Assembly: GCA_026225095.1 (NCBI GenBank)
Contig: JAMFSC010000011.1
Location: forward strand, 1 to 45,389
Origin: a bacterium
GTDB taxonomy: Bacteria > Acidobacteriota > Terriglobia > Terriglobales > Acidobacteriaceae
Length of the DNA stretch: 45,389 bases
Reading direction: 5' to 3'
A model generated the notes under the pieces. That model worked only from the letters and a program-made list of their open reading frames with translations. It did not search any database and had not been told where the DNA came from. Below are positions 36,711 through 45,389 of the stretch, piece after piece. Position 1 is the stretch's first letter. Each line of letters opens with the position of its first letter. The translations under genes and the position numbers were made by a program.

Positions 36711-37046
36711 CTGAAGAATCCGCTCCCCTTCCTCCGCAAACGGCTGCATCTCTGGGTCCTGCTCCTGTCACTCGCCCCCCCGGCTCCGGCCTTCCTCCAG
36801 GCCGCTGGACCCCCACCCGCGAGTACAGGTAAAACCGACGACGACGCCAGCAAGCTCGACATCAATACCGCGACGCCCGGTCAGCTCAGGACCCTCCCGG
36901 GAATGGGCGACGCCTACGTAAAACGCATCGTCGATGGTCGTCCCTACACCGCCAAGAATCAGCTCACCAGCCGCGGAATCCTGCCCCAGAAGACCTACGA
37001 CGCAATCAAGGAAAAGATCATCGCCCACAGGCTCCCTGCCAAATAG
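36711..37046 (+). CDS. ComEA-like helix-hairpin-helix protein with a CTG start
   Basis: 111 residues if it starts at the CTG at 36711, which has AGGAG six to seven bases upstream; no in-frame ATG, GTG or TTG is near enough. The N-terminus is signal-like (LHLWVLLLSLAPPAPAFLQA), followed by a short Gly/Pro/Asp linker. The C-terminal domain LDINTATPGQLRTLPGMG, YVKRIVDGRPY and LPQKTYDAIKEKI is a standard ComEA HhH DNA-binding domain. ComEA binds incoming DNA in the periplasm during transformation; many short homologues exist with unproven roles. It is divergent from hisL. Confidence 0.75.
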   Translation: MKNPLPFLRKRLHLWVLLLSLAPPAPAFLQAAGPPPASTGKTDDDASKLDINTATPGQLRTLPGMGDAYVKRIVDGRPYTAKNQLTSRGILPQKTYDAIKEKIIAHRLPAK

Positions 37047-37207
37047 ACTCGATTCCAGTCAGCTCCGGGTGCCATGACGCCAGCCGCTCATGACGCGACC
37101 TGCGACCTCTGCCCCCGTGCCGCTGCCCGCCTGACCTCCCGGGCTCAAGTCTCCTCCCGCGCCGCCGATAGAACCAGAGAAGCCCTCGTTCCGATCTACG
37201 GAGCAAA

Positions 37208-39835
<2,628 letters not shown>

Positions 39836-40072
39836 TCCCCCTGCACATCGAGGGAACCCGTCAGCTCGGAGCGCTCTAGTATCGCACCGAAGTGGCACCG
39901 CCCCAATCCAAATCACTGTCCCGTCCGTCCAACCCGACCGCGAAATCGTTTAGAGTGATTGATATTGGCGCTCCGACTCGGCCCCACGGCTTCAGGCCTC
40001 CCATCCACCCTCGGGAGAATGTCCTTCCTGCATCTTGGAGAGACACTCGGAACACAGGAACGATCGCTCACC

Positions 40073-40855
40073 ATGCGCACAAAGGTCAGCCTGCCGCCGG
40101 TCCCATTCCGTACCGAGACGGTCGGTCACCTCGCGCCGAGGCTCCGGCTCGCGGCATTCTGCACTTTAGCGCTCATCCCGCTCACCGGCTGCCAGGGTAT
40201 CTCCGGGACCTCCGTCGTCTCCCGGGTTCGCATCATCGTGGCCTCGCCCGACGCACCCGCAGTCGACATCTACGAAGGCTCCGCCCCGGTCGCTTATAAC
40301 CTGGGCTTCGGAAATATCACCTCCTATATCCAGATCAATCCCGGCAGCTTGACCCTCTCCGCCGACACCACGGGCACTCGCCAGACCCTTACGACCGTCG
40401 CCGGAACCTTCGCCGGCTCCGCCCAATACACCGTCCTCCTCAGTAACGTCGCCGCCAATCTTCAGGAGACCGTCCTCAAGGATCAAAGCTCGCCCGCTCC
40501 CGGCGGTGACGTGGCCCTCCGCTTCCTCGACGTGGGAACCGCCATCGGTGCCGTCGACGTCTACCTCGTACCTTCCGGTTCCCTGGTCACCGCCGTCTCG
40601 CCCCTCCTCTCGAACGTTGCGTTCGGAAGCAACTCCGGGTACCTCAACGTCGCTGCCGGAGCCTACAAGATCGTCATCTTTCCCACCGGGACTGTTCCTA
40701 CGGCGACGGCCGTAGCCGCGTATACCGGTGCCGTCGTGACTTACAACTCCGGCTCCGCACGCACCGTCCTCCTGCTCGATCAGAAGCTCCTGACCACCCC
40801 CTCGGTCCAGGTCATCACCGCCAGCGACTACGACTCGCCCAGCGCCACGAGCTAG
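40073..40855 (+). CDS. DUF4397 lipoprotein
   Basis: 260 residues from ATG 40073; earlier in-frame ATGs at 39959 and 40019 would put non-signal sequence ahead of the signal peptide. The lipobox is LIPLTGC. The mature domain follows the DUF4397 pattern, repeated twice: RIIVASPDAPAVDIYEGSAP and RFLDVGTAIGAVDVYLVPSG, each followed by a Tyr/Ala-rich strand region (YIQINPGSLTLSAD, YLNVAAGAYKIVIF). A surface or periplasmic lipoprotein of unknown role. The TAG stop is the first codon of hairpin element E. Confidence 0.88.
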   Translation: MRTKVSLPPVPFRTETVGHLAPRLRLAAFCTLALIPLTGCQGISGTSVVSRVRIIVASPDAPAVDIYEGSAPVAYNLGFGNITSYIQINPGSLTLSADTTGTRQTLTTVAGTFAGSAQYTVLLSNVAANLQETVLKDQSSPAPGGDVALRFLDVGTAIGAVDVYLVPSGSLVTAVSPLLSNVAFGSNSGYLNVAAGAYKIVIFPTGTVPTATAVAAYTGAVVTYNSGSARTVLLLDQKLLTTPSVQVITASDYDSPSATS

Positions 40856-40980
40856 CGCAGATTGCCTGTTGGGATGAAGTTGGGTGCCCCATCTTCGCGA
40901 CACGTCTCACCGTCGCTAAGGTGGGCCGGAGCGCCACGGCATCCAACGTACAGCCCTACACCTTCAGCGAATCTGCTCTA
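40853..40980 (+). repeat. TAG-ended hairpin element, copy E
   Basis: 128 bp from TAGCGCAGATTGCC to GCGAATCTGCTCTA. Hairpin arms CCCCATCTT/AAGGTGGG (one G-T pair) and GCGAC/GTCGC. Nearly identical to copy B over the right 70 bases. The starting TAG is the stop of the DUF4397 gene. No gene ends at its right-hand CTA. The 166 bases that follow, up to 41146, hold nothing I can identify. Confidence 0.9.
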
Positions 40981-41146
40981 AGAGCCCCGGCCCCGGATCC
41001 GTGTGCCGGACTGCGAACCGGCTCAGGGATTCCCCGTCGGACTTCATCCGCGCGATAAACGCACCAGAACAGACCACTTTCAAAATCATCGCCCGCTGTC
41101 CAGTTTTTCCATGCAACGGCCCACATTCTGCGCACGAAAAGCTTCT

Positions 41147-41322
41147 GGTGAAACATTGGGAAATTTCGATCGTCGCCCGCTAACCCTTTTAGAACACCAT
41201 GGATGCAGGAGACTCGCAAAAAACGGCGATTTCATACCACTTTATTAGAAGATGAAATCCAAGTGGTCTGACCAATAACTGGCAAATACGGAGGCTGACC
41301 ACACCTTCAGGAGAACGGCTCT
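41147..41322 (+). repeat. Inverted repeat, left copy, with a GntR-like operator
   Basis: 176 bases whose reverse complement recurs at 45213-45389. The first 100 bases (from GGTGAAACATTGGG) differ at only a few positions from the other copy; the middle is variable; the end CCACACCTTCAGGAGAACGG is identical. At 41264-41274 it contains TGGTCTGACCA, a 5-1-5 palindrome of the GntR/FadR type. It lies between the DUF4397 gene and ahcY. Confidence 0.85.
41264..41274. promoter_or_regulatory. Candidate GntR-family operator (left repeat)
   Basis: TGGTCTGACCA, a perfect interrupted palindrome (TGGTC/GACCA) matching the pattern bound by FadR-subfamily GntR regulators. The same site (ATTGGTCAGACCAC in the other orientation) is conserved in the right-hand repeat within an otherwise variable stretch. 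No regulator gene is in the window. Confidence 0.5.
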
Positions 41323-41333
41323 GGGTGGGCGCG

Positions 41334-41376
41334 AATAGAAGAAGGCCACCTCGTTGCGAGGTGGCCTTCTTCTATT
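41334..41376 (-). terminator. Terminator of ahcY: perfect 19-bp hairpin
   Basis: AATAGAAGAAGGCCACCTC and its exact complement flank a GTTGC loop; the outer A/T-rich part supplies the T-rich tail. It starts 14 bases after the ahcY stop. Being symmetric, it can work in both directions. Confidence 0.85.
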
Positions 41377-41390
41377 CTTGCCGGAGGTGC

Positions 41391-42860
41391 TTAGTACCGG
41401 TAGTGCTCCGCCTTGTAAGGCCCTTCCACCGGAACGCTCAGGTAACCCGCCTGCTTCGCCGAGAGCGTCGTCAGCTTCACGCCGATCTTCTCCAGGTGCA
41501 GCCGTGCGACCTCCTCATCCAGCTTCTTCGGAAGGATGTAGATTCCAACCTTGTACGCGTCCTTGTTCTTCCACAGATCCAGCTGCGCCAGCGTCTGGTT
41601 GGAGAAGCTCGCAGACATGACGAAGCTCGGATGCCCGGTCGCGCAGCCAAGGTTCACCAGGCGTCCCTCCGCCAGCACAAAGATGCTGTTGCCCGTCTCC
41701 GCGAAGGTGTACCTGTCCACCTGCGGCTTGATGTTCAGCTTCGTCGCTCCGGCGTGGGCGTTCAGCGGCTCCATCTGGATCTCGTTGTCGAAGTGTCCGA
41801 TGTTGCATACGATCGCCTGGTCCTTCATCCGCTTCATATGCTCGAGCGTGATGATGTCGACGTTGCCCGTGCAGGTGACATAGATATCGCCACGGCCCAG
41901 GGTGTCTTCAACTGTCGTCACTTCGTAGCCTTCAATCGCCGCCTGCAACGCATTGATGGGATCGATCTCGGTCACGATAACGCGAGCTCCAAGCCCGCGC
42001 AGCGAAGCCGCCGAACCCTTGCCCACATCGCCGAACCCGCAGACGACCGCCACCTTGCCCGCAACCATCACGTCCGTCGCGCGCTTGATGCCATCCACCA
42101 GCGACTCGCGGCAGCCGTACAGGTTGTCGAACTTGCTCTTGGTCACCGAGTCGTTCACATTGATGGCCGGAACCAGCAGCGTTCCCTTCTCCATCATCTT
42201 GTAAAGCCGGTGCACGCCGGTCGTCGTCTCTTCGGACACACCACGCCACTCCTTCGCCACATCCTGCCAGCGCGTCGGACTCTCGGCATGAACCTTCTTC
42301 AGCAGGTTCTTGATGACGGTCTCTTCGAGCGATCCCGAGGGCGAGTTCACCCACTGGTCGCCCTTCTCCAACTCCACGCCCTTGTGGATCAGCAGCGTCA
42401 CATCCCCGCCATCGTCGATCACAAGCTGCGGTCCCAGGAATCCGCCCTTGCCATCCGGGAACCTGAGGCTCTCGTTGGTGCACCACCAGAACTCTTCGAG
42501 CGTCTCGCCCTTCCAGGCAAACACCGGCACACCCGCCGCCGCGATCGCAGCCGCCGCATGATCCTGCGTCGAGAAGATGTTGCAGCTCGCCCAGCGCACA
42601 TCCGCGCCCAGAGCCACCATCGTCTCGATCAGCACCGCCGTCTGGATCGTCATATGCAGCGATCCCGTCACGCGCACACCCGCCAGCGGCTTATCGGCCG
42701 CGTACTTGTTGCGGATCGACATCAACCCCGGCATCTCCTGCTCCGCGATGTCGATCTCCTTACGCCCAAACTCCGCAAGTCCAAGATCCCGGACCTTATA
42801 TTCCTTCGCCACACCCGCCGCGGTCGGAACCGCCGCCACATCCAAAGCTGCTGTCGCCAT
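41391..42860 (-). CDS. ahcY: Adenosylhomocysteinase
   Basis: Hydrolyses S-adenosylhomocysteine to adenosine and homocysteine, closing the SAM cycle in the cytosol. ATG 42860, with GAGG eight bases upstream, gives 489 residues; the frame is open to 43088 but the extra sequence is not homologous. Motifs: [31 protein letters not shown], the NAD loop [20 protein letters not shown], and the C-terminal PYKAEHYRY whose Lys and Tyr complete the NAD site. Its leader shares a motif with metK. Upstream on the same strand lies a spermidine-synthase-like gene. Confidence 0.97.
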   Translation of the reverse strand: MATAALDVAAVPTAAGVAKEYKVRDLGLAEFGRKEIDIAEQEMPGLMSIRNKYAADKPLAGVRVTGSLHMTIQTAVLIETMVALGADVRWASCNIFSTQDHAAAAIAAAGVPVFAWKGETLEEFWWCTNESLRFPDGKGGFLGPQLVIDDGGDVTLLIHKGVELEKGDQWVNSPSGSLEETVIKNLLKKVHAESPTRWQDVAKEWRGVSEETTTGVHRLYKMMEKGTLLVPAINVNDSVTKSKFDNLYGCRESLVDGIKRATDVMVAGKVAVVCGFGDVGKGSAASLRGLGARVIVTEIDPINALQAAIEGYEVTTVEDTLGRGDIYVTCTGNVDIITLEHMKRMKDQAIVCNIGHFDNEIQMEPLNAHAGATKLNIKPQVDRYTFAETGNSIFVLAEGRLVNLGCATGHPSFVMSASFSNQTLAQLDLWKNKDAYKVGIYILPKKLDEEVARLHLEKIGVKLTTLSAKQAGYLSVPVEGPYKAEHYRY

Positions 42861-43007
42861 TAGAAATACCTCGATGAAACCTTCTAAAGAATATCTTCTG
42901 CTGTTCTGCCACCTCCAAGGATACCAGCCAGGGCCAGATCGAAGGGTAATCCCCCTCATCCCAATGTGGAACCGGTCCGCCTTCCGGCCAAAACAACGGC
43001 CTGCTGT

Positions 43008-43032
43008 GTCCCAATCAATTCCGTTCGATTGA
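43008..43032 (-). promoter_or_regulatory. Two-block leader motif shared with metK
   Basis: On the minus strand TCAATCGAACG (43032-43022) runs directly into GAATTGATTGGGAC (43021-43008). metK has TCAATCGTAACG, 11 bases, then GAATTGGTTGGGAC. Here it is 147 bases upstream of the ahcY start and just past the stop of the upstream gene. Function inferred only. Confidence 0.5.
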
Positions 43033-43041
43033 ATTCCAACC

Positions 43042-45135
43042 CTACTTCCCCGCCCACTCCACCACCGGCAACAGACTCGAGTAATCATCCGTCCACGCCT
43101 TCACCCCCGCCACCGCCGGAATCCGCGTCCCCCGCACCATCTCCCCTTGCGCAAAGTACCCCGGGGTCTCACTCACCAGCACCCACGAAGCCCGGAACTC
43201 GCCCCTTGCCTGATCCTCCGAGCTCTCGAACAGCCGCGCCTCCATCCCCGAGGCCCGTGCCAGCTCCCCGATCTCCGGAGCCAGATTCAAAAATTGGTTG
43301 GACACATGGAACGCCACCACCCCACCCGGCGCCAGATGCCTCCGATAGAGTTCCATCGCCTCCACCGTCAGCAGATGCAGCGGAATCGCATCGCCCGAAA
43401 ACGCATCCACCACCAGCACATCGTAGTCGTTGGCACTCTCCTCCGCGAGCGTAGCCCGCCCATCCCCTTCGCTGATCGTTACCTTCGCGGGAGTCGCCCG
43501 CAGATACGTAAACCAACGCATCGCGATCGGCCGTACGAGCGGATTGATCTCGTAGAACCGTATCCGGTCTCCCGCCCTGCCGTAAGCGGCCAACGTCCCC
43601 ACTCCCAGCCCGACGACACCAACGTTGCGCCTCCGCTCCCCGCAGCAACCGTCGATCGCCAGCCCAACCCCCGAGTCCCTCGCATAGTAGGTCGTCGGAA
43701 TCGTCTCCAGCCCCGGCTGCCAGACCAGTTGCGTCCCATGCTGAATCGTCCCGTTGGCCAGCGTCCGCACTGGCCCCGCCGGCCCCGCACTCTCGGTCAC
43801 TCGAAGCGTCCCATAGAAATTGCGGTCCACCTCCAACACCTTCCGACCGTAAGCGATATGCAGCATCACCACCAGCGCCGCCAGCAGCCCGCTCCCAAAT
43901 CCCCAAAGCACCCTCTGCCCCCACCCGTCCTCCCAGGTGACCGCGAACGCCAGCAGCGCCGTGATCAGGAACGAGAGCGCCAGGTCGTAGTTCGCGCGAA
44001 AGATCATCGGGCTGAGGATGCCCACCAGGAACGTCCCCGCCACGCCGCCACCCGCCACCATCAGGTAGAACTCGGTCGCCTCCCGCGATCCCTTTGGCCG
44101 CAACCGATAGACCTCCGCATGACAGAAGAGGCAGGCCGCGAACAACTCCACGAGGAAGAACGGAACCCCAACCGAGATAGGCAACGACATCTCCGTCTTC
44201 GTCAACGCGTAGCCCAGCCCCGAGAGCATCACCACGAGGAGCCGTACCACCAACCCCCGCCGATACAGTCCCGGCCGCTCGAACGCCACGATAAAGCTCA
44301 CCAGGTAAGCCGCCAGCGGAAGCATCCAAAGCAGCGGAATCGCGGCGATGTTCACGGTCAGATGGCTCGTCACCGCCGCCAACTGGACCGCCGCTCCCAG
44401 CGGAAGCAGAAACCACATCGCCCTTACCCGCCGCCCGGTCGTCGGCAACGTTCCATCGATCGTGGGGTGAGCCACCACCCCAACAGGGGAATCCGATGCG
44501 TCGGCTCCCCCCGGAAGACCATCCCCCGAAGCCGTCTTCCCGCTCCGCCAGACACCGTCGTCCCACCCCAGCCACGCCACCATCGCCGCGTAGACCACAA
44601 ACCCCGCGGCCCATCCAACATGTTGCATCCGGAGACTGAGATGAGGCTCAATCACCAGCGGATAAGCCACCAACCCCAGCAACGACCCCACATTTGAAAG
44701 CGCAAACAGTCTATACCGCACCCCCGCGCCATCCAGCCGGGCGAGCCAGACCTGCAACAGAGGGCTCGTAGCCCCAAGCAGAAGGAACGAAAGCCCGATC
44801 GACACCCCAAGCATCCAGAAGACGGTCCACACCGGATGCAGCGCCGCACTCCGCACCCCCACCAGAGGTCGCCAGAGCACTCCAGCCACGGAGACGACGC
44901 CCAGTCCCAGTACGCCAGGATAGACACTCCGAGTCCACCGCCCGCCCCCGGTCAGCCAGTGCGCATACCCATACCCCAGCAGAAGCATCGCCTGAAAGAA
45001 GACGAGGCAGGTGATCCACACAGCCGAAGAGCCCCCGAGGTTCGGAAGCAGCCCCTTCGCCGCCATCGGCTCCACCAGGAACAGCAGAAACGCCCCCAGA
45101 AAAACCGTCCCGCCAAACATCCCGCGCTTCCCCAC
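43042..45135 (-). CDS. Membrane protein fused to a spermidine synthase-like domain
   Basis: 697 residues. The N-terminal 430 residues hold about ten or more hydrophobic helices ([40 protein letters not shown]). The C-terminal part (about 470-690) is a Rossmann methyltransferase-like spermidine synthase fold: [38 protein letters not shown] and [20 protein letters not shown]. This is the 'fused MFS/spermidine synthase' family; the aminopropyl reaction is unproven because the usual DxxDP active-site loop is altered. It precedes ahcY on the same strand and is flanked by the right-hand inverted repeat. Confidence 0.85.
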   Translation of the reverse strand: MGKRGMFGGTVFLGAFLLFLVEPMAAKGLLPNLGGSSAVWITCLVFFQAMLLLGYGYAHWLTGGGRWTRSVYPGVLGLGVVSVAGVLWRPLVGVRSAALHPVWTVFWMLGVSIGLSFLLLGATSPLLQVWLARLDGAGVRYRLFALSNVGSLLGLVAYPLVIEPHLSLRMQHVGWAAGFVVYAAMVAWLGWDDGVWRSGKTASGDGLPGGADASDSPVGVVAHPTIDGTLPTTGRRVRAMWFLLPLGAAVQLAAVTSHLTVNIAAIPLLWMLPLAAYLVSFIVAFERPGLYRRGLVVRLLVVMLSGLGYALTKTEMSLPISVGVPFFLVELFAACLFCHAEVYRLRPKGSREATEFYLMVAGGGVAGTFLVGILSPMIFRANYDLALSFLITALLAFAVTWEDGWGQRVLWGFGSGLLAALVVMLHIAYGRKVLEVDRNFYGTLRVTESAGPAGPVRTLANGTIQHGTQLVWQPGLETIPTTYYARDSGVGLAIDGCCGERRRNVGVVGLGVGTLAAYGRAGDRIRFYEINPLVRPIAMRWFTYLRATPAKVTISEGDGRATLAEESANDYDVLVVDAFSGDAIPLHLLTVEAMELYRRHLAPGGVVAFHVSNQFLNLAPEIGELARASGMEARLFESSEDQARGEFRASWVLVSETPGYFAQGEMVRGTRIPAVAGVKAWTDDYSSLLPVVEWAGK

Positions 45136-45212
45136 CCGCGAACCGCCTTCCGCCTCAGCCCTGGTCGTTGTTCGTCAATCTACTTCTTTATATCGCTTCG
45201 TGATTGGCAGCT

Positions 45213-45389
45213 AGAGCCGTTCTCCTGAAGGTGTGGTTCGCCTTCTTAATTATCGACCAATTGGTCAGACCACGAGGCTCTCAACTTCTCATAAAGTGGT
45301 ATGAAATCGCCGTTTTCTGCGAGTTTCCTGCATCCATGGTGTTCTAAAAGGTTTAGCGGGCAACGATCGAAATTTCCCAATGTTTCACC
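45213..45389 (-). repeat. Inverted repeat, right copy, with a GntR-like operator, at the window end
   Basis: Reverse complement of 41147-41322, starting from the last base of the window (which reads GGTGAAACATTGGG on the minus strand). TGGTCAGACCA is at 45262-45272. The two copies point toward each other's outside and enclose ahcY and the spermidine-synthase-like gene. The window stopping exactly at the repeat end may mean a contig break. Confidence 0.85.
45262..45272. promoter_or_regulatory. Candidate GntR-family operator (right repeat)
   Basis: TGGTCAGACCA, extended to AATTGGTCAGACCAC. The same palindrome as at 41264-41274, kept although the bases around it differ between the two repeats. 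Confidence 0.5.

Noticed and set aside
40956..41249. Short minus-strand frames across the left inverted repeat
   Set aside because: Differences between the two repeat copies are too few to show coding selection, the middle of the repeat is not conserved, and no family is recognised. It may be a gene remnant.

Overview
The window looks like a piece of the chromosome of an acidobacterium of the Acidobacteriaceae type (Granulicella, Edaphobacter or Terriglobus-like). This is inferred from the high GC content, the two von Willebrand proteins of the acidobacterial VWFA-related type, the PEP-CTERM proteins, the DUF1080 and DUF4397 secreted proteins, and the gene complements around his and trp. Most of it is ordinary core genome. 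I saw no rRNA, tRNA, CRISPR array, transposase or phage gene.

Layout: 1-396 is the end of a lactonase-type beta-propeller gene. 655-2135 (minus) is efp-acyP-apt. 2277-6679 (minus) is a tryptophan-type cluster with trpE and trpG separated by a DinB-like gene and an unknown gene. 7067-8359 is glutamate dehydrogenase. 8497-12964 (minus) holds envelope genes: a GT-C glycosyltransferase, an FtsX-type permease and a Wzy-like polymerase. 13214-17651 (plus) holds a RodZ-like HTH protein, metK, a transglutaminase-like protein and ada. 17674-19256 (minus) is a beta-carbonic anhydrase overlapping a bestrophin channel. 19483-24350 holds an outer-membrane barrel, tatA, a DMT exporter and two divergent VWA genes. 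24380-27474 is the most accessory-looking part: a small HTH-like gene overlapping a TIR/deoxyribosyltransferase-like gene, then hisA, then a TIR-domain protein with long polyglutamine tracts. 27485-29953 holds a DUF1080 protein and two paralogous PEP-CTERM proteins. 30123-36498 (minus) is a compact histidine operon, hisI-G-D-C-B-H-X-F. 36711-40855 holds a ComEA-like gene, a hybrid histidine kinase and a DUF4397 lipoprotein. 41391-45135 (minus) holds ahcY and a membrane spermidine-synthase-like protein, flanked by inverted repeats.

Three non-coding structures stand out. First, the his operon is preceded by a 26-codon leader peptide with seven His codons in nine positions, followed by a strong intrinsic terminator: a classical histidine attenuator. 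Second, six copies of a 106-128 bp hairpin element have TAG...CTA terminal inverted repeats, and in every copy at least one terminal TAG is the stop codon of a neighbouring gene. Third, metK and ahcY, 29 kb apart and adjacent steps of the SAM cycle, share a two-block motif in their leaders.

The strongest candidates for a previously undescribed system are the polyQ-TIR protein together with the small HTH / TIR-like pair on either side of hisA, and the stop-codon-associated hairpin element family.
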